This document shows positions 17,846-26,775 of a stretch of DNA of 64,000 nucleotides, in pieces. Below the pieces are notes generated by a model. That model was not told where the DNA came from. It searched no databases and saw only the letters and a program-made list of their open reading frames with translations. The DNA comes from Gammaproteobacteria bacterium (GTDB lineage: Bacteria > Pseudomonadota > Gammaproteobacteria > Steroidobacterales > Woeseiaceae), in assembly GCA_013151645.1 (NCBI GenBank), contig JAADHU010000069.1, forward strand, positions 124,001 to 188,000, written 5' to 3'. Made by a program: the position numbers and the translations under genes. Each line of letters starts with the position of its first letter. Position 1 is the stretch's first letter.

Positions 17846-19087
17846 TCAGAAGCGACTGGCTTTGTAAGGCTCGAGATCGATGCCGGGATCTCTTCCGGCG
17901 ATAAGGTCCGCAATGATCAGACCTGTCACTGGTCCCAACGTAATCCCCAGATGTTGATGACCAAACGCATATAAGACGTTTTGGCTGGCCGACGCGAATC
18001 CGAGCACGGGTAACGAATCGGGTAACGAAGGTCGGCAGCCCATCCACACAGACGATTCCGCCGCGTCAATGCCCGGCAGCATCCGCCGGGCGGTCGGCAG
18101 CAGACTTCGTACGCGCCGGTAGTCAGGAGCAGCGTCAAGGCCGGCGAATTCAATTTGCGTGGTCAGGCGCAGACCTTGTTCCATGGGCGAAAGGACGAAG
18201 GAAGAATCGCCGTTAAACACCGGGCGGGTTAGCAGGTTGCGGGTGTCGGTGGACAGCATGAGGTGATAGCCTCGTTCCGTGTCCAGCGAGACTTTATCGC
18301 CGAGTTGCTGGCACAACGGTTTAGACCACGCTCCCGTCGCGACAACGACCTTGTCGAATGAGGTCGAGCCGTCCGGGTTCGATAGCCGGACCGAATCGTC
18401 CTCAACACGAATGGAATGCACGTCGAATTGCCGGTAGGTGCCACCACGGCTCTGTAGCAGGTCGACCATGCTACGAACCATCTGGTCGGGATTGGAGAGC
18501 CACAGGCTATCGCTCTGATAGATGCCGCGCTCGAATATCGGTGCGAGCTGCGGTTCCAGGTCCTGAATGTCGGCGGCTGTCAGAATTTCGTAAGGCGTAC
18601 CGTTATCGTCCATTAAGGCACGTGCATTTGTTGTCGCCGCGAAAGATTGTTCGGTTTCGTAAACCTTGATCCAGCCGCCACTTTCCAACAGACGGCCGAG
18701 TTGCGTACTTTTCGTGAGTTGTTTCCAGCTATCGATCGCCCGATTCGTCAAAGCATGCAGGTGACGTGCATTCCGCAAGACGTTGGAACGGCGGCTCTCA
18801 GCCGCAAAGCGGATCAACCATGGCAGGATTTTCATAAAATAGGCGGGTCGAACGGACAATGCTGATAGCGGCCGAGCGAGCATTCGAAGTCCATCCCGAA
18901 CGATGCCCGGCATCGCTGTTGGTGCGCAGGACCCGTTGACGATCAAGCCGGCGTTACCGAACGAGGCGCCGGCGCAGGGTTCCTGGCGATCGAGGAGAGT
19001 GACTCGGTGTCCGTCCTGTTGCAGTGCCAGCGCGGTGGACGCGCCGATAATGCCGGCTCCGATAATGGCGATGGATTGGTCAGACAA
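17846..19087 (-). CDS. FAD-dependent D-amino acid dehydrogenase-like oxidoreductase
   Basis: About 413 residues of the DAO/DadA family. The N-terminal dinucleotide-binding motif is IAIIGAGIIGAS, followed by ALALQQDGHRVTLLDRQEPC and the DadA-like SFGNAGLI; C-terminal features are MGCRPSLPDSLPVLG and AFGHQHLGITLGPVTG, which close the FAD site. No ATG is available: I take a TTG at 19087, just ahead of the Rossmann strand; another in-frame TTG at 19153 would add 22 residues. The product would deaminate D-amino acids or oxidise a related imino acid such as D-hydroxyproline. It is followed by the NhaC-type transporter. Confidence 0.87.
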   Translation of the reverse strand: MSDQSIAIIGAGIIGASTALALQQDGHRVTLLDRQEPCAGASFGNAGLIVNGSCAPTAMPGIVRDGLRMLARPLSALSVRPAYFMKILPWLIRFAAESRRSNVLRNARHLHALTNRAIDSWKQLTKSTQLGRLLESGGWIKVYETEQSFAATTNARALMDDNGTPYEILTAADIQDLEPQLAPIFERGIYQSDSLWLSNPDQMVRSMVDLLQSRGGTYRQFDVHSIRVEDDSVRLSNPDGSTSFDKVVVATGAWSKPLCQQLGDKVSLDTERGYHLMLSTDTRNLLTRPVFNGDSSFVLSPMEQGLRLTTQIEFAGLDAAPDYRRVRSLLPTARRMLPGIDAAESSVWMGCRPSLPDSLPVLGFASASQNVLYAFGHQHLGITLGPVTGLIIADLIAGRDPGIDLEPYKASRF

Positions 19088-19195
19088 GTTGACGACTTGC
19101 TCTTGTTTGTTGCGCTGAAAGCGAACTCTATGCCATGCAGGATTAAGCCGCAATCCGCAGCTTGGTGGTGTATACCTGTGTGAACTGAGCGGGCA

Positions 19196-19450
19196 TCAAT
19201 TCAGGAAGTCGCGTTGTCCCGGTTGCCAGTGCGTCAGATTTATTTGCGCAGAGCCAACGCCAATTGAGCGGACCCATTTTGCGGCTGCATCGAGCGTGAC
19301 CCAAGACTTGATTTTGCCTTTTTGGGTTTCGGCGGTTATGGCGCCGTTTGGTGTGTTGGCCTCGATATGGAAGCGGGCGCCATGCCCGATGATACGAATT
19401 TTCTTCACGGCGCCTGCAGCAACCATGGCTCTCAACATCTTTTCATTCAT
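19196..19450 (-). CDS. ParC-like partition-associated small protein
   Basis: An 84-residue protein resembling those annotated as ParC family partition-associated proteins, with the N-terminal MNEKMLRAMVAAGAVKKIRI and a C-terminal TLDAAAKWVRSIGVG segment. Function is not established. Its start overlaps the end of the upstream RHH gene by 8 nt, so they form a coupled pair. The pair layout (RHH regulator plus small effector) could also suit a toxin-antitoxin-type module; no toxin fold is evident. Confidence 0.65.
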   Translation of the reverse strand: MNEKMLRAMVAAGAVKKIRIIGHGARFHIEANTPNGAITAETQKGKIKSWVTLDAAAKWVRSIGVGSAQINLTHWQPGQRDFLN

Positions 19451-19637
19451 CAGATTTTCCTTGAAATAACCCGCTTTGTTGCGAAATTTGAATACCCGTG
19501 TCGTTGCAATGTCGACGGATCAGCATTTCCACCATGTTTGCCACGCTGCGGTGCTCCTGATCGGCGGCAATACGAATACCTTCCTTGACGCTGGGATCGA
19601 TACGGAGATTCAAGGTGGCGGTTTTGATTTTGGGCAT
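19443..19637 (-). CDS. Ribbon-helix-helix DNA-binding protein
   Basis: A 64-residue RHH/CopG-like protein: TATLNLRIDPSVKEGIRIAA (strand and helix 1) then HRSVANMVEMLIRRH (helix 2, with the ANMVE pattern). Small RHH proteins bind DNA as dimers and usually repress their own operon. The partner gene overlaps its 3' end. A direct repeat that could be its operator lies just upstream (19658-19674). Confidence 0.82.
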   Translation of the reverse strand: MPKIKTATLNLRIDPSVKEGIRIAADQEHRSVANMVEMLIRRHCNDTGIQISQQSGLFQGKSDE

Positions 19638-19657
19638 ATCATTGTTAGTAATACAAA

Positions 19658-19674
19658 GTAACGTTAATGTAACG
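19658..19674. promoter_or_regulatory. Putative RHH operator (two GTAACG boxes, 11-bp spacing)
   Basis: GTAACG occurs at 19658-19663 and 19669-19674, exactly one helical turn apart, 21 bp upstream of the RHH start codon. Such spacing suits cooperative binding of RHH dimers. The AT-rich surroundings probably contain the promoter. Confidence 0.35.
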
Positions 19675-19871
19675 CATTATGCTTCAATTGTCTACCTAAA
19701 GTATTCATTGGCTTAAGCCGATAATCGCTTGATATCCAAAAAGATTGGTGCTGGAAACTGCCCTGACGAGCCTCTCCGACGGTTGCCTAAGGTCGATCAA
19801 ACCGCCTCCGTTGACCCCAACCCGGAATTCCCGCAGCATCCCGCAACCTTCTCCATGATCGAGTTCTTCTA

Positions 19872-20582
19872 ATTTCCACCAAAGACAAAAAACGAACGAG
19901 ACGCCTGCAATGGATTCTTGCGGCCGGTATCGGTGTGCTCGTCGTGCTAGTGCTGCTCACGTTACCGCTGGTCGAGTGGCTCGATAGCGCGATCGAGTGG
20001 AACAGGGACAATCCGCGATTGGGTGCCGGCATCTATTTTGCGGCTTGCATCGTCGGATCTGTCTTCTTCTTGCCCGGTTCCTGGCTTGCCATGACGGCGG
20101 GCTATTTGTATGGCTTGCCGCTGGGCATCGTGATGGCTGCCATTGGCGGCGCGCTAGGTGCCTATGCCGCTTTCCTCAATAGCCGAACATTCGCGCGTGC
20201 ATGGGCGTTTTCCAGGCTGGAAGGTCATCCGCGTCTGCAAGCGCTCGACAAAGCGCTCTTCGAACAGTCGTTCGTAATAGTCCTGTTGACACGCCTGGCA
20301 GTGGTAATTCCGTACAATGTGCTGAACTACCTCTACGGAGTCACCGGCGTCAAGAAAGTGCCGTATGCGACGGCCTCGGCGCTCGGACTCATTCCGGTTA
20401 TGGCTTTGTGGGCCTACGTCGGCGCACTAGCCGGTAATTTCAACGAAATTCTCTCCGGCAATCTCGAAACGGGAATGGCCGGGCGGGTCATGTTCTTCGT
20501 CGGATTGCTTGCCATAATTGTCGTGGTAGTCGTTGTTCATCGCACGGCAAGCCGCGTGCTCAAAGAGCGGCTGGGAGAATGA
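19872..20582 (+). CDS. TVP38/TMEM64 (VTT/DedA-like) membrane protein
   Basis: About 236 residues with a VTT domain: FLPGSWLAMTAGYLYGLPLG, then GAYAAFLNSRTFARAW, LTRLAVVIPYNVLNYLYGVT and a final membrane helix. The first standard start (GTG at 19935) would begin inside the first membrane segment. The frame is open upstream to 19815 without ATG, GTG or TTG, and encodes a natural-looking basic N-terminus (STKDKKRTRRLQW) directly after an ATT at 19872 that has GAG 8 nt upstream. I therefore propose ATT initiation, with 19935 as the alternative. Its stop overlaps the rarD start (ATGA). Confidence 0.75.
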   Translation: MSTKDKKRTRRLQWILAAGIGVLVVLVLLTLPLVEWLDSAIEWNRDNPRLGAGIYFAACIVGSVFFLPGSWLAMTAGYLYGLPLGIVMAAIGGALGAYAAFLNSRTFARAWAFSRLEGHPRLQALDKALFEQSFVIVLLTRLAVVIPYNVLNYLYGVTGVKKVPYATASALGLIPVMALWAYVGALAGNFNEILSGNLETGMAGRVMFFVGLLAIIVVVVVVHRTASRVLKERLGE

Positions 20583-21469
20583 CGACCGCGCATGAGTCGG
20601 ACGACGAGAAGCTGCGCAATGGACTGATCTCTGCGCTGATTGCCTATTTCATCTGGGGCTTCCTGCCGGTTTACTTCAAGATAGTGCAAACGGTTCCTGC
20701 ACTGGAGATGCTGGCGTACCGCATCGTTTGGGCGGTGCCATTTGGTGCGATTATTGTGCTGTATCGACGCCAGTTCCCGGAAGTAAAACGGGCACTAACG
20801 CATCCGAGGACACTACTCTTTCTGCTGCTGTCGGCGGCCTTCGTTTCCGTGAACTGGTTTTTGTATATCGTCACCATTCAACGCAACGAGGTTTTCCAGG
20901 CGAGTCTCGGGTATTACATCAATCCACTAATGTACGTGCTGGTCGGTGTCGTTTTTCTCGGCGAGAAACTAAGGCGCTTCCAGGCGATCGCTGTTTTTCT
21001 GGCCGCGACGGGCGTCGCCGTGCTGACTATAAGCAGCGGTCAGTTTCCATGGATCGCGATCACGCTTGCAATTTCATTTACCGTTTATGGCGTCATACGC
21101 AAGCAAATTGTTGTTGGAGCAATTGCAGGTCTCTTCATAGAGACACTTTTCATCGTTCCGTTTGCGATTGTCTATATTGCGTGGTTATCCGGTGCCCAGG
21201 TATCGGCGATGACATCGGCGGGCCATTCGATGGTGCTCCTGATCGCCCTGTCGGGGCCGCTGACCGTGCTGCCGCTGCTCTTTTTCGCGCTTGCCGCCCG
21301 GCGTTTGCCGTTGACGACGCTCGGAATGATGCAGTTCCTGGCGCCAACGCTAAATTTCGGCGTGGCCGTGTACTATGGAGAAGTACTGACTGCGGCGCAC
21401 ATGGTTTGTTTCGCCTTCATTTGGGTTGCGATCAGTCTGTTCGTTTTCGATGCCTGGCGCAGGACGTAG
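20579..21469 (+). CDS. rarD: RarD-type EamA family transporter
   Basis: A 296-residue, ten-helix drug/metabolite transporter of the EamA superfamily, RarD branch: NGLISALIAYFIWGFLPVYF at the N-terminus, then SVNWFLYIVTIQRNEVFQAS and LGYYINPLMYVLVG, which are characteristic of RarD. The physiological substrate is unknown; the name comes from a chloramphenicol-sensitivity phenotype. The start overlaps the stop of the VTT gene by 4 nt (ATGA), so the two are coupled. Confidence 0.92.
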   Translation: MTTAHESDDEKLRNGLISALIAYFIWGFLPVYFKIVQTVPALEMLAYRIVWAVPFGAIIVLYRRQFPEVKRALTHPRTLLFLLLSAAFVSVNWFLYIVTIQRNEVFQASLGYYINPLMYVLVGVVFLGEKLRRFQAIAVFLAATGVAVLTISSGQFPWIAITLAISFTVYGVIRKQIVVGAIAGLFIETLFIVPFAIVYIAWLSGAQVSAMTSAGHSMVLLIALSGPLTVLPLLFFALAARRLPLTTLGMMQFLAPTLNFGVAVYYGEVLTAAHMVCFAFIWVAISLFVFDAWRRT

Positions 21470-21583
21470 AGCAAGTTTCGGGAAGATGTATTAAATAAAC
21501 AGCCCCCGAACACGAACTAACTCGTTTCAAATGATTCCAAGATTTTCAAACGGCACCGAACAATAGAGTTAAGGGTCATTCTC

Positions 21584-22750
21584 ATGCGTCGCAAGACTAA
21601 ACGTTATTTGTTGATTGTGTTCATATTTTCGATTGCAATCGCAGCCTGGCTTGGGCTGAGCATGATGAAGCCTCCCCCTGAGAAAAAGGAAACCGTCAAG
21701 GTCGATCTACTGGTCGATGTTATGCCACTGACGATCGAAACCGTTAGTTTGACGGTCGCGAGTCAGGGGACGGTTCGCCCGCGTACTGAAACGATATTGA
21801 GCGCCGAGGTTTCGGGTTCGATTGTCAGTATTTCCCGAAAATTCGTTCCCGGCGGCGTGTTTGGCAAGAACGAGGTGCTGATGCGCATCGACCCGACCAA
21901 CTACATAGTCGCCGTCGATCAGGCGGAGGCGTTGCTTGAGCAACGTCAGATCGAATATGACGGTGCAGCCAAACTGCGCCGTCAGGGTTATCGTGCTGAA
22001 TCCGAGTACGCATCCGCCGCCGCCGCGTTAGCGTCGGCGAAAGCAGAACTTGTTCGGGCCCGCCGCAACCTGGAGCGAACCTATATCCGCTTGCCGTACG
22101 ACGGCATGGTGCGCACGAAGGAAACGGAGCTGGGACAATACGTGAATGTGGGCAGTCGCGTGGGCGTCGTGTTTGCAACGGATGAAGCCGAAATACGTTT
22201 GCCGTTGACCGATAGCGATCTTGCGTTTGTCGACTTGCCGGATGCCGGTGAAATGTCGGAGACGGGTGCTGTTTATGGACCGAAAGTCACGCTGACCGCG
22301 GTGCAAAAGGGCCAGACGATGGTCTGGTACGGCCGTATCGTGCGGAGCGAAGGCGTTGTTGACGAGAAAACACGCGTCACCTATGCCGTTGTACGTATCG
22401 AGGATCCTTATCAAATGTCGGCCGCTGCATCGGCTGCACCGCCGTTGCCGATGGGTACGTTTGTCGCTGCGACGATCGAAGGCAAGAGTATGCAGAATGT
22501 CCTGCGCATACCGCGCTCGGCGTTACGCGGTAACGGTCAGGTTATTGTCGTAGACGACAACAGTCTCGTACAGATTCGCAGCGTCGATATCCTCAGGGCG
22601 GACGCGGACTACGCGTACCTGCTTGGCGGTGCCGTTGAGGGTGAGCGCCTTTGTCTTACGGCGATTGAAAACCCCATCAATGGCATGCGCGTGCGGACAA
22701 GCGATGAGCATGACGATCGGGCGATCACCGCAAGTGGCGTTGACGGTTAG
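21584..22750 (+). CDS. RND pump 2 periplasmic adaptor (MFP)
   Basis: A 388-residue adaptor anchored by an N-terminal membrane helix (about residues 7-26, no cleavage site obvious). Lipoyl half 1 is in SQGTVRPRTETILSAEVSGS; a short alpha-hairpin follows (about 105-160) and lipoyl half 2 is YIRLPYDGMVRTKETELGQY. The ATG has AAGGG upstream. Paired with the pump gene that begins 6 nt downstream. No outer-membrane channel is encoded next to it. Confidence 0.92.
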   Translation: MRRKTKRYLLIVFIFSIAIAAWLGLSMMKPPPEKKETVKVDLLVDVMPLTIETVSLTVASQGTVRPRTETILSAEVSGSIVSISRKFVPGGVFGKNEVLMRIDPTNYIVAVDQAEALLEQRQIEYDGAAKLRRQGYRAESEYASAAAALASAKAELVRARRNLERTYIRLPYDGMVRTKETELGQYVNVGSRVGVVFATDEAEIRLPLTDSDLAFVDLPDAGEMSETGAVYGPKVTLTAVQKGQTMVWYGRIVRSEGVVDEKTRVTYAVVRIEDPYQMSAAASAAPPLPMGTFVAATIEGKSMQNVLRIPRSALRGNGQVIVVDDNSLVQIRSVDILRADADYAYLLGGAVEGERLCLTAIENPINGMRVRTSDEHDDRAITASGVDG

Positions 22751-22756
22751 TCCGGC

Positions 22757-25700
22757 ATGAACCCGGTCGGAAGCACCAACGAAAAGGGCATCATCGCCTG
22801 GTTTGCGAGCAACCATGTCGCTGCAAACCTGTTAATGCTGATGATTGTCGCGTTCGGTATCGTTTCCGGTTTCACGTTGCGAAAGCAAACAACACCCGAT
22901 TTCGAACTCAATATTGTCCAGGTCATCGTGCCGTATCCGGGTGCCGCACCGCAGGAAGTGGAAGAGGGTGTCGTCATCAAGATAGAGGAGGCCATTCAGG
23001 ATATCGATGGCATTGTCGAAATCAACTCGAGTGCACGTGAGGGCGTGGGTACCGTAACAGCTGAGGTCGCAACTGATGCGGATATCAACGAAGTACTGAG
23101 CGAGATAAAGACACGCGTCGATGCAATATCGACATTCCCCGGGTTGACGGAAAAACCGGTCATCGTCAAAACCGAAGTTCCCATTCACGTCTTGTTCCTG
23201 TCAATTTACGGGGATATGGATGCGTACGCCCGCAAGGCGCTGGCACAAAAGATTCGTGAGGAGCTGATGGCCATGCCGGCGGTCAACCAGGTCGAACTGC
23301 TGGGAGATCGCGACTATGAAATCAGTGTCCAGGTATCCGAACATGTACTGAGACAGTACGGACTGACGATGAGCGAAGTGTCACAGGCAATTCGCGATTC
23401 GTCGGTCGATCTGCCTGGGGGTACGCTGAAAACGCAAGGCGGTGACATCCTGCTGCGAACGGAGGGTCAGGTATACACCGGACTTGAATACGCGGACCTG
23501 GTCTTGCGCACACTGCCGGATGGCACCCGACTCACACTCGGCGATATTGCCACCATCGACGATGGTTTTGTCGAGACCGATGGCTACAGTCGCTTTGATG
23601 GCAAGCCGACGGCAATATTGCGCGTCCTGGCGGGCGGGCAGCAGAACGAACTCAGTACCGCCCGTGACGTTCGCCAATACATTGAAAAGCGTGCCGAAAC
23701 ACTGCCTGAAGGCATCAAGATGGATGTCTGGATTGATCGCTCGCACTACCTGCAGGGCCGGCTGGACATGATGATGAAAAACATGTTTCAGGGTGCTCTG
23801 CTGGTGTTCATTATTCTATCGCTGTTCCTGCGCCTGAAGGTGGCCGTTTGGGTCATCATCGGTATTCCGATTACGTTTTTTGGCGCACTGTGGTTAATGC
23901 CGCTGGGGCCGTGGCCGGTGACGATCAACATGATCAGCCTGTTCGGTTTTATTCTGGTTTTGGGTATCGTGGTGGACGATGCAATTATCATAGCTGAAAG
24001 TGTTTACACCCAGATTCGCGCCGATGGCCATTCACTTGATAACGTTGTCAAAGGCGCCCGCAAGGTTGCGGTGCCCGCCACGTTCGGAGTGCTGACGACG
24101 ATTGCAGCCTTCGCGCCAATGCTGTTCGTTGGTGGCATTTTCGGGCCCTTCTTTGTCGCTATGTCGATGGTCGTCATACTGTGCCTGATGTTTTCGTTGA
24201 TTGAATCGAAATGTATCCTCCCGGCGCATCTTGTGCACACGAACATGAAGCCCGTTGATGACGCGTTGATTTTCATGCCGTATGGAGAGATGCGCTGGTG
24301 GCAGCGTGTGCCGCGATTTTTCCAGAGAGTCAGTCGCCGCGTGCAGCGTGGTCTGCGCTATTTCGTGGAACACAAATACAAGCCACTACTGGAAAAGGCG
24401 GTCGATAATCGAGGTGTAACGTTTACCGGTTTTGCGGCTATTCTCATTGTGACGATGGGTCTGTTGAACAGCGGTACGGTACGGACGGTGTTGATACCCG
24501 AAGTGCCAAGCGACTTTATTCTTGTCAACCTCGTCATGCAAAATGGCACCGCTCCAGAGGTTCGTGATGTCGCCCTGGACCGACTTGAACAGGCTGCGCT
24601 GGATATCAACGATGCGTGGATTGTCCAATATCCGGATGACGACAGGCCGATAAACCACATGGGCGTCTTTACTGACGGTGACATTGGCGGCACGATATTT
24701 GCTGAAATGCCGATGACGGAAGATCGGCCGTTGGACGGCGACGATATCGAAATCATGTGGCGCGAACGCGTGGGTGAAATCGCCGGGGTAAAGGAGCTGA
24801 CCTTTTCAGGCGGCAACGGAATCGGTGGCGGCGTTCCGTTAAGTTTCAATTTGACCGGCACAAACTATGAAGTTCTGGAGAAGGCCGCACGGGAACTCGA
24901 ACTTGAGTTGCAGGGATACGAGGGCGTCTTTGATATTCGAAATTCATTGAGTTCCGGCGGAGACGAAATCAGTCTCTCCATCAAACCGGAAGCCGAAGCG
25001 CTCGGGCTGACGATATCCTCCCTTGGGCGACAGGTGCGGCAGGCCTTTTACGGCGAGGAAGCACAGCGCATTCAACGTGGCAAGGACGAGCTCAAGGTGA
25101 TGGTACGGTACCCGAAGGAGGATCGTCGTTCTATTTCCAACCTCGAGAACATGCGCATCCGTACGCCCGCGGGTGATGAAGTGCCGTTTGCATCGGTTGC
25201 AGACGTCAGTTTTGGCAAAGCTTATTCAAGCATTTCACGGCAAAACCGGAAAAGAGTTGTGACGGTTTCCGCGGACCTCGACCCGGAAATAGTCGAGCCC
25301 GGCGAGGTCATCAAAGTGATCTCGGAAGACTACATGCCAAAACTATTGTCCCGCTACTCGGGCGTAAGTTACGGACTGGAGGGTTCGAGCCGGGAACTGG
25401 AGGATCTCGTTGTTAATCTGACGATGGCATCGATAGCCGCAATATTTCTGATATATGCTTTGATCGCAGTTCCGTTACGTTCTTATACACAGCCGCTGGT
25501 GATCATGTCCGTCATTCCGTTCGGGCTCATCGGCGCCGTCCTGGGGCACGTTATTATGAATAAGGCGATCAGCATGTTTTCGTTATTCGGCCTTATTGCT
25601 CTGGCAGGCGTCGTCGTCAATGACAGTCTGGTCATGGTGGACTTCATCAACAAGGCACGTCAGCAAGGCGTCGCGTTGAGACGAGCGGTTATACAATCGG

Positions 25701-25975
25701 GCACTGAGCGATTTCGCGCCATCATTCTTACTTCGCTGACGACGGCCGTGGGATTGATGCCAATCATGCTTGAAAAAAGCGTGCAGGCGCAGTTCGTCAT
25801 TCCTATGGCGATCTCAATGTCTTTCGGCATTATTTTCGCGACCGTCATTACTTTGTTCCTGATTCCATCACTGTACATGTTGCAGATCGATTTCGGTCTC
25901 TGGCTGCGCGACATGGGGAATTTGCTACTAGGCCGGGATGCAGTATCGCGACCGGACGATTTGACGTCGGTTTGA
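22757..25975 (+). CDS. RND pump 2 inner-membrane transporter
   Basis: A 1072-residue RND permease with twelve helices and both porter loops. Helix 4 keeps the proton-relay Asp pair (GIVVDDAIIIAESV). The N-terminal helix is preceded by a longer than usual hydrophilic stretch (GSTNEKGIIAWFASNHVAAN) typical of the AcrB-like subgroup that lacks multidrug characterisation. A further loop enlargement near residues 495-540 is rich in Arg. It forms a two-gene unit with its adaptor, and differs clearly from pumps 1 and 3, so it is not a recent duplicate. Confidence 0.94.
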   Translation: MNPVGSTNEKGIIAWFASNHVAANLLMLMIVAFGIVSGFTLRKQTTPDFELNIVQVIVPYPGAAPQEVEEGVVIKIEEAIQDIDGIVEINSSAREGVGTVTAEVATDADINEVLSEIKTRVDAISTFPGLTEKPVIVKTEVPIHVLFLSIYGDMDAYARKALAQKIREELMAMPAVNQVELLGDRDYEISVQVSEHVLRQYGLTMSEVSQAIRDSSVDLPGGTLKTQGGDILLRTEGQVYTGLEYADLVLRTLPDGTRLTLGDIATIDDGFVETDGYSRFDGKPTAILRVLAGGQQNELSTARDVRQYIEKRAETLPEGIKMDVWIDRSHYLQGRLDMMMKNMFQGALLVFIILSLFLRLKVAVWVIIGIPITFFGALWLMPLGPWPVTINMISLFGFILVLGIVVDDAIIIAESVYTQIRADGHSLDNVVKGARKVAVPATFGVLTTIAAFAPMLFVGGIFGPFFVAMSMVVILCLMFSLIESKCILPAHLVHTNMKPVDDALIFMPYGEMRWWQRVPRFFQRVSRRVQRGLRYFVEHKYKPLLEKAVDNRGVTFTGFAAILIVTMGLLNSGTVRTVLIPEVPSDFILVNLVMQNGTAPEVRDVALDRLEQAALDINDAWIVQYPDDDRPINHMGVFTDGDIGGTIFAEMPMTEDRPLDGDDIEIMWRERVGEIAGVKELTFSGGNGIGGGVPLSFNLTGTNYEVLEKAARELELELQGYEGVFDIRNSLSSGGDEISLSIKPEAEALGLTISSLGRQVRQAFYGEEAQRIQRGKDELKVMVRYPKEDRRSISNLENMRIRTPAGDEVPFASVADVSFGKAYSSISRQNRKRVVTVSADLDPEIVEPGEVIKVISEDYMPKLLSRYSGVSYGLEGSSRELEDLVVNLTMASIAAIFLIYALIAVPLRSYTQPLVIMSVIPFGLIGAVLGHVIMNKAISMFSLFGLIALAGVVVNDSLVMVDFINKARQQGVALRRAVIQSGTERFRAIILTSLTTAVGLMPIMLEKSVQAQFVIPMAISMSFGIIFATVITLFLIPSLYMLQIDFGLWLRDMGNLLLGRDAVSRPDDLTSV

Positions 25976-26069
25976 AGCCGGGTGATTCCCGGAACGTAGA
26001 CGACACTCGGCGAACAGCTCATGAAAAATCAGGGGACGGACCTAAGCGGCCCGACCCCCGAGACGATAC

Positions 26070-26519
26070 TCAGTCCACGGATATCTTGACGGTCTTCTCC
26101 GCGGCTTCTTTTATCTTCGGAATGGTGACCTTCAAAACACCGTTCCTGGACTTCGCGGAAATCCTGGATGGGTCCGCGTCTGAAGGCAGCGCGAAATTCC
26201 TCGAGAATCGGCCGTACATGCTTTCTATGCGATGCTGCGTTTCCGTTTCCTCGTCTTTTTCGAAGCGGCGCTCACCGCTGATGCTCAGTATGCCGTTTTC
26301 GACAGTAACCTCCACGTCGTCTTTTTCAACTTCCGGCAATGTCGTCTTGATGACATAGCTTTTCGGGGTTTCACTGATGTCAGCACTTGGACGCCAGTCG
26401 AAGCCTTTGCTTTTTAACGCGCTCTCTTCTCCGTTCAGCGTGAAACCGCTCGGTTGGTGATAGTAGCGGTCAAGAAAACCTTCCATTTCACGAAAGGGTG
26501 TCCAGTTTACTATGTTCAT
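26070..26519 (-). CDS. Hsp20/alpha-crystallin small heat-shock protein
   Basis: About 149 residues. The alpha-crystallin domain spans roughly 40-140: WRPSADISETPKSYVIKTTL, then LSISGERRF, AFRNFALPSD-like strand, and the closing NGVLKVTIPK. The N-terminal arm begins MNIVNWTPFREMEGFLDR. The ATG at 26519 follows a GAGGA site; the frame could begin further upstream but without a ribosome-binding site. The protein is an ATP-independent holdase that keeps unfolding proteins soluble. No sigma-32 promoter or ROSE-type thermometer could be identified with confidence. Confidence 0.94.
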   Translation of the reverse strand: MNIVNWTPFREMEGFLDRYYHQPSGFTLNGEESALKSKGFDWRPSADISETPKSYVIKTTLPEVEKDDVEVTVENGILSISGERRFEKDEETETQHRIESMYGRFSRNFALPSDADPSRISAKSRNGVLKVTIPKIKEAAEKTVKISVD

Positions 26520-26717
26520 GATTGCGTCCTCAGGCAGTTCGTAACAATTGCCCGGCTCCAACGGCCGGGTGAAGTTATCGTGGTGCCGTCCGGACCGGTT
26601 CCGTATCCGTATTTGTCACAACTTGATAGCCGCAAGAATGTCACCATATAGACCGACCGGTTCTTTAGCGAACGGTGCGGCAATGGCATTTGGGCGAATA
26701 GAGTCGGAATCGCGGCC

Positions 26718-26748
26718 AAAAAAAAAGGCCGGGCAAAAGCCCGGCCTT
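26718..26748 (-). terminator. Rho-independent terminator of the EF-G2 gene
   Basis: Perfect 10-bp stem AAGGCCGGGC/GCCCGGCCTT with a 4-A loop on the plus strand (26725-26748), followed on the minus strand by a T-run (A 26718-26726). It lies 28 nt after the EF-G2 stop. Confidence 0.9.
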
Positions 26749-26775
26749 CAGGAAGTTACTCCAGAACAATCAGCG

